DNA from: Lactobacillaceae bacterium UBA5807
GTDB lineage: Bacteria > Bacillota > Bacilli > Lactobacillales > Lactobacillaceae
DNA: 64,000 nucleotides
Assembly: GCA_002418005.1 (NCBI GenBank)
Contig: DIDF01000056.1
Coordinates: 17,860 to 81,859, forward strand
Direction: 5' to 3'
Part shown: positions 38,580 through 46,654 of the stretch, in pieces
Numbering within the stretch: the stretch's first letter is position 1
Layout: every line of letters begins with the position of its first letter
The notes under the pieces: model-generated
The model's database searches: none
What the model was told of the DNA's origin: nothing
What the model saw: only the letters and a program-made list of their open reading frames with translations
Position numbers and translations under genes: made by a program

Positions 38580-38659
38580 TTTCAATACCCCTCCTTTCTC
38601 TTTAAGCAATATATTATATTGTAGCACAAAACTCAACGCTAAATCCTTTTAAACATCTT

Positions 38660-38863
38660 TCAAAAGTCCCAACATTGCTTAATTATCTGCTGGGTTACCA
38701 CATTACTGATTAATTTAATCAATTGATCAGGCATATATGCTTTAGAATCTAAATCTACTTTAACTTGATCAATTCCAACAATGGTCATCCCAACGGTTTC
38801 AATTCTAATGTTATATTTAGAAAAAATTTTAACAATGCTGTTTAACATCTTTAAATCCATCAC
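38660..38863 (-). CDS. Small hypothetical protein
   Basis: A 67-residue protein starting at GTG 38863 (or ATG 38860). GGAGGA lies inside the last codons of the preceding gene, so the two are translationally coupled. Alternating hydrophobic strands (IRIETVGMTIVGID) suggest a small alpha/beta domain, something like an ACT or ferredoxin fold, but that is only an impression. No known motif. Confidence 0.6.
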   Translation of the reverse strand: MMDLKMLNSIVKIFSKYNIRIETVGMTIVGIDQVKVDLDSKAYMPDQLIKLISNVVTQQIIKQCWDF

Positions 38864-38865
38864 AA

Positions 38866-39453
38866 CTACTGTCCTCCAAGTTGGATCTTTAAGCGCCATT
38901 CATCCTGGCGAATCTTTTTTTCACTAATTCTAAGATCAGAATATGGGGCAACAATTAACAAAAAGTCCTTAACATCCTCATAATGTTGTTTACTAGAAAA
39001 GTAATGATTCTTTTTTCTTTGGGAAAGTTTGTTAATCGTTTTTTGAAGATCTAATACATATTTTTTAATTGCCTCGATTGCATTTTCTCTGATACTGGCC
39101 AAAAAAGCAATATTTTCGTCCGAATCAAGTTCTACTTCATCATCTAAACGATATTTACTGAAATTCTCATCTTCCGGATTGATCAGCTTAATTGCTTTAT
39201 TTTGGATGGCGTTCATAAATTCTTTCAACTCGGTTGCAGAAACGAATTTAGGGACCTTTTGAGATTTATTCAACTCCAAAAGCATGAACACTTTTCTAGA
39301 AATTCCGCCACTATATTTAATGTGGATAACAAAATTTTTCTTGCCAATATAATTCACGTTGTCTAAAACCAACTGGGGATTATTTTGAACAACTGGACCG
39401 ATCACAAAATATTTATTTTTACCATCCGTTGCTATTTGCCCAAACTTAAGCAC
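38866..39453 (-). CDS. Hypothetical protein with charged helical C-terminal half
   Basis: A 195-residue soluble protein. The N-terminal half (1-70) is beta-rich; the C-terminal half is helical and rich in Lys/Glu, with a possible coiled coil near residues 120-150. Start GTG 39453 follows GGAAGTGA. It is not recognised. It heads a small operon with the two genes downstream and is divergent from the Rad3-type helicase, about 100 bases away. Confidence 0.65.
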   Translation of the reverse strand: MLKFGQIATDGKNKYFVIGPVVQNNPQLVLDNVNYIGKKNFVIHIKYSGGISRKVFMLLELNKSQKVPKFVSATELKEFMNAIQNKAIKLINPEDENFSKYRLDDEVELDSDENIAFLASIRENAIEAIKKYVLDLQKTINKLSQRKKNHYFSSKQHYEDVKDFLLIVAPYSDLRISEKKIRQDEWRLKIQLGGQ

Positions 39454-39555
39454 TTAAAAATCACTTCCAGACCATTTAAAGTTTTTCTCTTTTACAAGTA
39501 TAATAAGTTTTAATCAGAAATAAGTCGAAACCTCAGATTTAAAAAGGACGAATCA

Positions 39556-41934
39556 ATGAACACTCAACAAATTGGCATTCGTGAATTAGTTGAATTTCTT
39601 TTAAAAACTGGTGATCTTTCCACCGTTTCTGGAAGTGAAAACAACCTTCTCGAAGGGGCCAAAATTCACAGAAAAATTCAGAAAAGTCGGCCCGAGAATT
39701 ATGACTCAGAAGTTGGATTATCAACCCTATTTGAATTCTTAAACACTAAATACAAAATCAGTGGCCGAGCTGATGGTATTCTACGCGGCAAAAAAGTCTT
39801 AATTGAAGAAATCAAAACTTCTGATCTTGAATTTAAAGACGTCCCCAAATCAACCTTGACTCTTTATTGGGGTCAAGTAAAAGTCTATGCATACATTTTA
39901 ATGAATCATGAAAATCTTGAAAATGTGAATCTTCGATTAACCTATGTCCAAACGCCGGACGAAAAGATTACCCAAAAGGTTATTTCTTATTCAAAAGACG
40001 AAGCCGATAAGTTTTTTAATGATCTAATCGGGCAATTCAAAGATTGGCTGAAACTGCGCCATGACCTTGATGAAGCCAGGGTGTCCTCAGCCAAAGCATT
40101 AAAATTTCCATTTAAAAAGTACCGGACTGGCCAACATAAGCTTGCTGCCAATGTTTATAAAACAATCTTATTAAAAAAACATCTTTTTGTCGAAGCACCA
40201 ACCGGAACGGGAAAAACAATATCTACCATGTTTCCTGCAGTTAAAGCGATGGGAGAAAAACTCATCAAACGAATTTTTTATCTGACAGCTAAGCAAAGTA
40301 CTCGCCAAGTTGCAGAAGAAGCTGTTGGCTTAATGAGAAAAAATGGTTTGAATATAAAAAGCATTACCTTAACGGCAAAGGACAAAGTCATCTTTGACGA
40401 AGAAAGAGACCTTTCTCCAGAAGAAAATCCTTACATGCTTGGTTATTATGATCGCATTCGACCAGCAATCAAAGACATAATCGAAAACGAAAACCAAATT
40501 ACTAAAGAAATAATTCAAAAGTACGCTAAGAAACATCAAGTTGATCCATTTGAATTTTCGCTTGATGTCAGCCTTTTCTGTGATGTAATAATTTGTGACT
40601 ATAATTATTTATTTGATCCCCAGGTTCACTTACAGAGATTTTTCTCAGTTCAAGATAAATCAAACTGTTTTTTGATTGACGAAGCCCACAACTTAGTTTC
40701 AAGGTCTCGCGAAATGTACTCAGCAGATCTTAGTTCCGAACCAATCACGCAGTTAGCAAAAGACCTTTCAAAAAACAAAAAGAAAAACACCAAAGTCGTT
40801 CACGCACTCCAGGCATTGAAACGTTCTTTCCAGCAAGACGGGAAACCGGCCCTTCAAACCAAAGATCTTGAGATTTCCCAGGAATCTCCTTTGGATGATT
40901 TTAATGACGCCCTTGAAAAATTAGTGGAGACAATCCACAAATGGCTAGTCAAAATTAAATCTGGTCCTGATGTTGATGAAATTTTAGACTACTATTTTGA
41001 TTGCCGCCATTACTTGCTAATCAGCCAGTTCTTCGATCAAACCTATCGGATGCGGATCCTAAGTGACGGGACTAATTTTATTTTTCGCCAATTTTGTATG
41101 GACCCCAGCGCCTACCTATGTGACACCTTAAGCTTGGGTAGAGCAGCAATTCTATTTTCTGCCACCCTTAGTCCGATGAATTATTATCAACAAGTTTTAG
41201 GAAATGAAGAAGATAGTTTAAAGCTCAGTGCCCCATCAACATTTCCATCCCAAAATTGTGAAATCATCATTCAAAGTGACATTGTAACGACTTACACTCA
41301 TCGAAAGGCAAGTATCCAACCAATTATCACAACTATCAAAAATATGATTGATTCAAAGACCGGTCATTATCTAATCTTCTTTCCTTCAAATGAATATCTT
41401 AATGAAGTTTGCGAGGCTTTCAAAACCGAATATCCATCAACTAAGGTGATTGCTCAACAATCTGGAATGGATAGCAACCAACGAAAAAAATTTATTGATG
41501 AATTTAGAACTGACCTGGATAAACCCAAACTGGGATTTGCTCTATTAGGAGGAATTTTCTCAGAAGGAATCGATTTGAAAGGTAGACAACTAATTGGGAT
41601 TGGAATTGTGAGTGTTGGCCTGCAAGCAATTAACCCAGAATCAAATTTGATTCGCAAATACTTTGACCTGCAAAATGGTCATGGGTTTGAATTTGCCTAC
41701 CAACTTCCTGGGTTTAATAACGTTACTCAAGCAGCCGGTCGACTAATTAGAACTAGTATGGACAAAGGAATTATCGTTTTGATGGACCAAAGATTTGTTC
41801 AAAGACGGTATCGTGAAATATTCCCTGCTCATTTGAAAAATATTCGCATTTCCAGTAATCAGAGTCATTTAAAGGACTTACTAACAAACTTTTGGACTCA
41901 ACAAGAAGTTTCTGAACATATCCCAGAATCATGA
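39556..41934 (+). CDS. Rad3/DinG-type DNA helicase with N-terminal PD-(D/E)XK nuclease domain, lacking Fe-S cysteines
   Basis: A 792-residue superfamily-2 helicase. The N-terminal nuclease-like domain (about 10-130) has GRAD73, EEIK (Glu85, Lys87) and QVKVYAY (Gln107). The helicase has Walker A APTGTGKT (214-221), the DEAH box (375-378) and C-terminal motifs QAAGRLIR. Relatives carry four Fe-S-binding Cys between these motifs. Here the aligned segment (276-331) has KVIF, DLSPEENPY and VDPFE where Cys would be expected, so the cluster is probably lost. It is a stand-alone DNA repair or processing helicase. AAGGA precedes the ATG. Confidence 0.9.
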   Translation: MNTQQIGIRELVEFLLKTGDLSTVSGSENNLLEGAKIHRKIQKSRPENYDSEVGLSTLFEFLNTKYKISGRADGILRGKKVLIEEIKTSDLEFKDVPKSTLTLYWGQVKVYAYILMNHENLENVNLRLTYVQTPDEKITQKVISYSKDEADKFFNDLIGQFKDWLKLRHDLDEARVSSAKALKFPFKKYRTGQHKLAANVYKTILLKKHLFVEAPTGTGKTISTMFPAVKAMGEKLIKRIFYLTAKQSTRQVAEEAVGLMRKNGLNIKSITLTAKDKVIFDEERDLSPEENPYMLGYYDRIRPAIKDIIENENQITKEIIQKYAKKHQVDPFEFSLDVSLFCDVIICDYNYLFDPQVHLQRFFSVQDKSNCFLIDEAHNLVSRSREMYSADLSSEPITQLAKDLSKNKKKNTKVVHALQALKRSFQQDGKPALQTKDLEISQESPLDDFNDALEKLVETIHKWLVKIKSGPDVDEILDYYFDCRHYLLISQFFDQTYRMRILSDGTNFIFRQFCMDPSAYLCDTLSLGRAAILFSATLSPMNYYQQVLGNEEDSLKLSAPSTFPSQNCEIIIQSDIVTTYTHRKASIQPIITTIKNMIDSKTGHYLIFFPSNEYLNEVCEAFKTEYPSTKVIAQQSGMDSNQRKKFIDEFRTDLDKPKLGFALLGGIFSEGIDLKGRQLIGIGIVSVGLQAINPESNLIRKYFDLQNGHGFEFAYQLPGFNNVTQAAGRLIRTSMDKGIIVLMDQRFVQRRYREIFPAHLKNIRISSNQSHLKDLLTNFWTQQEVSEHIPES

Positions 41935-41988
41935 TTTGGGTGTATAATTTCTGTTTGTAGCAACATTTATGTCCAGGAGGGGTTTTTA

Positions 41989-42840
41989 TTGAGAATAGCA
42001 ATGTATCAAAACAAGCCAATATATGTGGCTCCCCAAAATGGTCAGTTATGGGGACTGGCAATTGAGGGATACCAATCCATTGACGAAATCCTAAACGACT
42101 GGCAGAATTTCACTGAAAATCAATTAGTTACCATGAGTGATAAATTAGTGGTTGGAAATGATAATTCAACAATTATTAAAGCTGAAAATTTCCAGCAACC
42201 AATCCTTTTGCCTAAACAAATTCCTGCAATTGGTTTCAATTATCCTAAGCATATGAAGGAAATGGCTGAAGATCTGCCTTCAAAACCAAATGTCTTTAAT
42301 AAATTTGTCAGTTCTTTGGCCGGACCAGTAAATTCAATTCATTTAAGTGGCAATACAGATGACTGGGAATCAGAGTTAGTAATTGTTATTGGTAACGGCG
42401 GCCGCAATATCAGCAGAGAAGATGCTGAGGATGCAATCGCAGGATATATGGTTGGCCAAGACCTTTCTGATCGAACAATGCAGTCAATCGATGGACCATC
42501 AACCCAATTTGACTTGGCAAAATCATACCAAGGATATTCACCGATTGGCCCATATTTGACCACAGCAGATACCCTGGAAGATATCATTAATAGCAACGTT
42601 ACGACTAAAGTTAATGGCAAAGTTATGCAGCAAGCCAAGGTTGGTGAGATGGTGTTCGATATTCAAACCTTAATCTCATACATCTCCAGTGTTATCGAAC
42701 TTTATCCAGGTGATCTCTTATTCACTGGCACCCCAAGTGGAACCGGTGTTGGCAGAGATCCTCAGGTATTCTTACAATCGGGTGACGTTGTCACTAGTGA
42801 GGTTGATGGTTTGGGAACCATTTCCACAAAAGTAATTTAG
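41989..42840 (+). CDS. Fumarylacetoacetate hydrolase (FAH) family protein
   Basis: A 283-residue metal-dependent hydrolase or isomerase of the FAH superfamily. Metal ligands appear in DDWESELVIVIG (two Glu) and VGQDLSDR (Asp), with the family C-terminal motif GDLLFTGTPSGTGVG. Start TTG 41989 follows AGGAGGGG. Substrates of this family range from acylpyruvates to oxaloacetate, so no specific reaction is assigned. Monocistronic, closed by a hairpin. Confidence 0.88.
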   Translation: MRIAMYQNKPIYVAPQNGQLWGLAIEGYQSIDEILNDWQNFTENQLVTMSDKLVVGNDNSTIIKAENFQQPILLPKQIPAIGFNYPKHMKEMAEDLPSKPNVFNKFVSSLAGPVNSIHLSGNTDDWESELVIVIGNGGRNISREDAEDAIAGYMVGQDLSDRTMQSIDGPSTQFDLAKSYQGYSPIGPYLTTADTLEDIINSNVTTKVNGKVMQQAKVGEMVFDIQTLISYISSVIELYPGDLLFTGTPSGTGVGRDPQVFLQSGDVVTSEVDGLGTISTKVI

Positions 42841-42845
42841 TAAAC

Positions 42846-42883
42846 AAAATGGAGTTTCGCCAAAAGGCGGAACTCCATTTTTA
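42846..42883. terminator. Bidirectional terminator
   Basis: aaaatggagtttcgcc (42846-42861) pairs with 42866-42881 around an AAAA loop, with one mismatch. It lies between the convergent FAH and lactonase genes. Confidence 0.9.
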
Positions 42884-42924
42884 AAACAGATCGAAAAATT
42901 TTAATAATTAATGAAAACAATTTT

Positions 42925-43980
42925 TTACTTCATTCTAGCAACACAAACTGGTTCCGGAACTTTAAAATCACTTGAAATCAGACTCAATTTTCCGGTCTTA
43001 GCATCACGATCATACAAAACTAAATTATCTGAATTCTGATTTGAAGCAATTAACAATGACTGATCATCACTTAAATTGAAATCACGAGGGAAGTCGCCTT
43101 CCGTAGAAATTCTTTGAATCAATTCGAGCTCATCGTCATCACCAATCTTAAAGACAACAATTGAATTATTTCCTCGATTTGAAACATAAATAAATTTATC
43201 ATCCTTGGAAATTCGAATTGCAGCGGCACCATTATGAGCTGTCCAGTCCGAAGGAATCGTCGACACAATCTGTTTAACAGAAAACTTAACGTTCTTTCGA
43301 TCATAATCCAGCACTGCAACATGACTGCTTAATTCACCGACAAGATAAGCGACATCTTTTGTGTGAGAAAAGACAATGTGCCGTGGCCCATAGCCATTAT
43401 CCATCTGGAGTTCGGAAACTACGTCAAATTTGCCATCCTTGTCCACGTTGTACAAGTAAACCTTATCCACTCCTAAATCAACTGAAACAATATGATTATC
43501 AGGGGTAAGATCAACGTAATGAGGATGTGGCCCATCTTGCTGTTCAGGACGATGGCCTAATGTTCCCTTATGCATGTCTTGATCTGCAATTTCAACTGAA
43601 CCATTTTTTTGAATTCGATAACTGCTTATATAACCGGCATGATAATTAGCGGTGTATACTAAATGCCGACCTTCATCAACAGAAATATAAGCGGGTGAAG
43701 GATGTTCGTCAATTGCTCGGCCAACTTCTTTGTAAGGAAGTTCTCCAGCGTTGGGATCCAAAGCCAAAACACCGCCAGAAACATCACCGGTTTTTTTATC
43801 GGTAATTTTATCGACGGCATAAACAATTTTATTGTTTGATTCGGTAACATAGGTTGGATTTCCAGCCTTGCCAACTAAATGCAAATTCTGTAAAACTTTT
43901 TTATCAGTATCCAAATCAACTGAGTAAACTCCTTGACTGGTCTTCTTGGTATACGTTCCAATTAAATAATGCTCAATCAT
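42925..43980 (-). CDS. Lactonase family protein (6-phosphogluconolactonase-like beta propeller)
   Basis: A 351-residue seven-bladed propeller. Family motifs are YLIGTYT at the start, GPHPHYVD, GYGPRHIVFS and DWTAHNGAAAIRIS. The longer frame from 44058 has no RBS; AGGAGG precedes ATG 43980. Members include 6-phosphogluconolactonase (Pgl), but the lactone substrate cannot be fixed by eye. Monocistronic. Confidence 0.88.
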   Translation of the reverse strand: MIEHYLIGTYTKKTSQGVYSVDLDTDKKVLQNLHLVGKAGNPTYVTESNNKIVYAVDKITDKKTGDVSGGVLALDPNAGELPYKEVGRAIDEHPSPAYISVDEGRHLVYTANYHAGYISSYRIQKNGSVEIADQDMHKGTLGHRPEQQDGPHPHYVDLTPDNHIVSVDLGVDKVYLYNVDKDGKFDVVSELQMDNGYGPRHIVFSHTKDVAYLVGELSSHVAVLDYDRKNVKFSVKQIVSTIPSDWTAHNGAAAIRISKDDKFIYVSNRGNNSIVVFKIGDDDELELIQRISTEGDFPRDFNLSDDQSLLIASNQNSDNLVLYDRDAKTGKLSLISSDFKVPEPVCVARMK

Positions 43981-44073
43981 TTTGCTACCTCCTATTTTGA
44001 CATCTTTATTATGCCACATTAACCGTTTACAAACACAAAAAATGAAAATATTTTTCAAGAAAGGAACTTAATT

Positions 44074-44565
44074 TTGCCTTCTTTTGATCAATTTCACCCA
44101 ATTTTAACCCCAAATTTTACTTTAGATTGGCTAACTCAAAGCCCAATAAAAGACGTCGATAAATTGTTCGAATCACCAAAATCGATAAAATCGGCAGGAT
44201 TTGGAACAAATCCCAGCACCATTTTACAAACAGTAAAAATCGTGAGTACAACAATGCAAAAAATAATGAACCAACAAGAACTATCCTGGGGAATTACCGC
44301 CACAAAGAGTGAGAAATTCATCGGTCAAATTTCAATTATTAATCCAAAAAATCCTCTGAAGGAATCAACAATCGAATTTATTTTGGACAAGCCGTCATCT
44401 TTAAATGAGCCACTTTCAAGAACCGTTTCTTTTATCAAAGATCATTTTGAAACTAAGAAGATTATCATCAATTTGATTTCTGAGAATGATCAGCTAACAG
44501 CAGCACTTTTAGAAAATAATTTCCAAAGTAGAAATAACTTAAGCTGGTTAAAGTATCTTGAATGA
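44074..44565 (+). CDS. Divergent GNAT-like N-acetyltransferase
   Basis: A 163-residue protein starting at TTG after AAAGGAA. The pattern WGITATKSEKFIGQISIIN, then a long helix with a later FELSxxN-type end LENNFQSRNNLSWLKYL, resembles RimJ/RimL-type GNAT enzymes. The acetyl-CoA loop (Q/R-x-x-G-x-G/A) is not clearly seen, so activity is uncertain. It lies directly before the perR promoter. Confidence 0.55.
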   Translation: MPSFDQFHPILTPNFTLDWLTQSPIKDVDKLFESPKSIKSAGFGTNPSTILQTVKIVSTTMQKIMNQQELSWGITATKSEKFIGQISIINPKNPLKESTIEFILDKPSSLNEPLSRTVSFIKDHFETKKIIINLISENDQLTAALLENNFQSRNNLSWLKYLE

Positions 44566-44582
44566 TATTTCACTTCAATAAT

Positions 44583-44611
44583 TTGAATTATTCTTCAAAA
44601 CATATTAGAAT
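44583..44611 (+). promoter_or_regulatory. Predicted perR promoter
   Basis: TTGAAT (44583-44588), a 17-base spacer, then TAGAAT (44606-44611), 41 bases before the start codon. The -10 box lies inside the first Fur/PerR-type operator. Confidence 0.65.
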
Positions 44612-44627
44612 GGTTCTAAATTAGAAC
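44605..44627 (+). promoter_or_regulatory. Two overlapping Fur/PerR-type operators
   Basis: Three 7-base units in alternating orientation: TTAGAAT (44605-44611), GTTCTAA (44613-44619) and TTAGAAC (44621-44627), each one base apart. Any two neighbours form a 7-1-7 palindrome of the Fur-family form; the second pair is perfect. It covers the perR -10 region, which points to autoregulation. Confidence 0.7.
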
Positions 44628-44652
44628 GTAAAAAGTATGGAGGCAACGCTTA

Positions 44653-45123
44653 ATGGATAATTTGAAGACCGAAAACACCCAACTAACTCATTCAATTAAA
44701 AAGATCAAAGCCAATGGCGTGCGAATCACTCCTCAAAGAGAGATCATTTTGGAATACTTGATCACTCATCATATTCATCCGTCTGTGAAAACCATTCAAG
44801 CTGGTATTAGCTCTAAATTACCCAATTTAAGCACGGCGACAATCTACAATACTATTAAAATGCTTGTTGATAATGAACTTGTAATTGAACTTCCCAACAA
44901 AGATGGCGGCATTCGGTATGATTATTTTGGCGTTCCCCATTTTCACGCAATTTGTGAAAACTGCGGCAAAATAACTGACGTCTTTTTAGATGAATACCCT
45001 CAAATTGCAGAAGAGCTTGAAAAAGCCACCCGTGATAAATCGGGTTATTTAATCACAGGCACAAAAGTTGAAATTTCTGGTATTTGTCCTGAGTGTCAAA
45101 AAAAGTTGCACCTTGATAAATAG
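44653..45123 (+). CDS. perR: Fur-family transcriptional regulator (PerR-type)
   Basis: A 156-residue metal-dependent repressor. The winged-helix DNA-binding half has RITPQREIILEYL and STATIYNTIKML. The dimer half has the Zn site CENCG and CPEC. His/Asp residues in RYDYFGVPHFHAI form the regulatory metal site, which fits PerR better than Fur or Zur. Position behind its own overlapping operators suggests autorepression. The PerR call over other Fur subgroups is likely, not certain. Confidence 0.85.
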   Translation: MDNLKTENTQLTHSIKKIKANGVRITPQREIILEYLITHHIHPSVKTIQAGISSKLPNLSTATIYNTIKMLVDNELVIELPNKDGGIRYDYFGVPHFHAICENCGKITDVFLDEYPQIAEELEKATRDKSGYLITGTKVEISGICPECQKKLHLDK

Positions 45124-45149
45124 TTTATTTTTAGATAATGGATTATTAC

Positions 45150-45188
45150 AGTCGGCAAAGCTTTATATAAAAGGCTTTGTCGGCTTTT
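45150..45188 (+). terminator. Terminator after perR
   Basis: GTCGGCAAAGC-TTT (from 45151) pairs, with G-U pairs, with the AAAGGCTTTGTCGGC arm ending at 45184, followed by a run of seven T. Confidence 0.88.
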
Positions 45189-45197
45189 TTTGTTGAA

Positions 45198-45387
45198 TTG
45201 TCAAGAACTTTTAATATTAATGATAATAAGCTTTCGAAAGCCGTTAAACCCACCTAGTTTGGCGATTTCAGAAGATTCGTGTAGGTTGAATCTAACTATT
45301 GCGCCCTATATATTAATTGGGTAAACAAAAATTAATTTATCCACTAAAAATCGTCTTAAATATTCTAAATACAAGGGGAAGTTTGCT
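45198..45387 (+). promoter_or_regulatory. Promoter and long leader of the amidase gene
   Basis: TTGTCA (45198-45203), an 18-base spacer and GATAAT (45222-45227) form a promoter. The palindrome GCTTTCGAAAGC (45230-45241) lies at the expected transcription start. The remaining 145 bases before the gene hold weak pairings (ACCTA near 45254 with TAGGT near 45284) but no riboswitch class I recognise. Confidence 0.45.
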
Positions 45388-46380
45388 TTGAAAAAACATA
45401 TATTAACCGCAATCTGTGCTTTATCATTTGGAGCGCTCACTTTCTTTGCGGGTTCAAACACACCTGCTAAAGCTGAGAGTGTAAATTCATATATTTCAAA
45501 TAACAATATTTCACATGCTAACGTTACCTCAGCTGTCTGGAGTGGCTTTCCAAAATATAAGTATCGCAATGGGGTTGGTAAACCAGAAGGCGTTGTCGTC
45601 CATGAGACTGGCAACCCAAATTCGACAATCTATAATGAAATTTCTTTTATGAAGCGAAATTATCAAAATGCTTTTGTTCATACATTTGTTGATTCTGCTC
45701 GAATTATCAATATTGCCAACACCGATTACCTTGCTTGGGGAGTAGGTTATCCCGGTAACTCAAGGTTCGTCCAATTCGAACAAGTGGAAATGCACAGCAA
45801 AGATGCTTTCGCTCATGAGGTTGCCAATGCAGCTTACTACACTGCATATATTCTAAAAAAATACAATTTACCTTTAAACGATGCCGCCTATGATGGCAAC
45901 GGAACTGTTTGGTCCCATGCTGCAGTTGCCAAATTCTTGGGTGGATCAGATCATACCGACCCGGTCGGCTATTACGCAACCAGCGGCAAGAAATATTTTG
46001 GCCAGGCTTATACAATGTCTGATTTTTATCAACTAGTAAAAGTCGTCTACAATAATCTTGGTTCAGGTTCTTCATTCAACAGTAATGCTAAGAGTAATGT
46101 CAGTTACGATAAAGTTACTTACCAATCATCAAATCAAACTGCAAAATTAGGCAGTCAGTATAGCTCATATCGATTATATGAACACGTGAAAAACACTCGT
46201 GCTTCAATCAATAAGTTTTCTTGGACGTCAGTTTCACCTTATGTTGGTGAAGAAGTTTATATAGATATGTCAGCAAAAAAAACTAATGCAAAACAAAATT
46301 GGTATCGAATTAGGTTCTCTTCTAACACAAATGCCAAGCGTTACTGGGTATACGGAACTGCCCTAGATTTTACAAAATAA
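45388..46380 (+). CDS. Secreted N-acetylmuramoyl-L-alanine amidase
   Basis: A 330-residue exported cell-wall hydrolase. The signal peptide is KKHILTAICAL, a hydrophobic core, and cleavage near AKAES (about residue 29). The Amidase_2 domain (about 45-215) has the Zn His in VVVHETGNPN, a second in VHTFVD, and SDHTDPVGYY. The C-terminal part (about 235-330) looks like a GW/SH3-type wall-binding module with YRLYEHVKN and WVYGTALDF. Start TTG 45388 follows AAGGGGAAG. Likely a peptidoglycan amidase acting during wall turnover. Confidence 0.88.
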   Translation: MKKHILTAICALSFGALTFFAGSNTPAKAESVNSYISNNNISHANVTSAVWSGFPKYKYRNGVGKPEGVVVHETGNPNSTIYNEISFMKRNYQNAFVHTFVDSARIINIANTDYLAWGVGYPGNSRFVQFEQVEMHSKDAFAHEVANAAYYTAYILKKYNLPLNDAAYDGNGTVWSHAAVAKFLGGSDHTDPVGYYATSGKKYFGQAYTMSDFYQLVKVVYNNLGSGSSFNSNAKSNVSYDKVTYQSSNQTAKLGSQYSSYRLYEHVKNTRASINKFSWTSVSPYVGEEVYIDMSAKKTNAKQNWYRIRFSSNTNAKRYWVYGTALDFTK

Positions 46381-46389
46381 ACAATTTGA

Positions 46390-46418
46390 TTGACTTATTG
46401 CAAAAGATTCTTTATGCT
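46390..46418 (+). promoter_or_regulatory. Predicted proBA promoter
   Basis: TTGACT (46390-46395), a 17-base spacer, then TATGCT (46413-46418), starting the T-box leader about 8 bases later. Confidence 0.65.
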
Positions 46419-46424
46419 TAGTGC

Positions 46425-46627
46425 AAATTTAAAGTTTAAGTAGTGTCACTTAGAGAGTTTGTAATTTGCTGAAATACAAACTAGTACACGAATCCTGGCT
46501 TTATCGATTTATGATTTCAAAAGATCACGGTTTTGCCGCCGTTATTGGTATAAAAGAGTGAAGCGTTGCTTTGAAAGAGAATGGTACCGCCCAGATGGGT
46601 GTCTCAATCAAGCAACGCTTTTTTTGG
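46425..46627 (+). promoter_or_regulatory. Proline T-box leader of proBA
   Basis: Stem I features are AGTAGTGT on the 5' side and ACACGAAT-CCT on the 3' side; GTGT and ACAC pair, placing CCT (46494-46496) in the specifier position, a proline codon. The T-box motif is ATGGTACCGCC (46581-46591). The terminator pairs AAGCGTTGCTT (46561-46571) with AAGCAACGCTT (46610-46620), followed by T residues. Uncharged tRNA-Pro would stabilise the antiterminator and switch on proline synthesis. Confidence 0.85.
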
Positions 46628-46654
46628 AAAAATTTAGAAGAGTAGGTGAAGTCA

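Noticed and set aside
45706..46075. 122-codon open frame opposite the amidase gene
   Set aside because: It is antisense to the catalytic domain, with unusual Cys/Arg-rich composition and no RBS.
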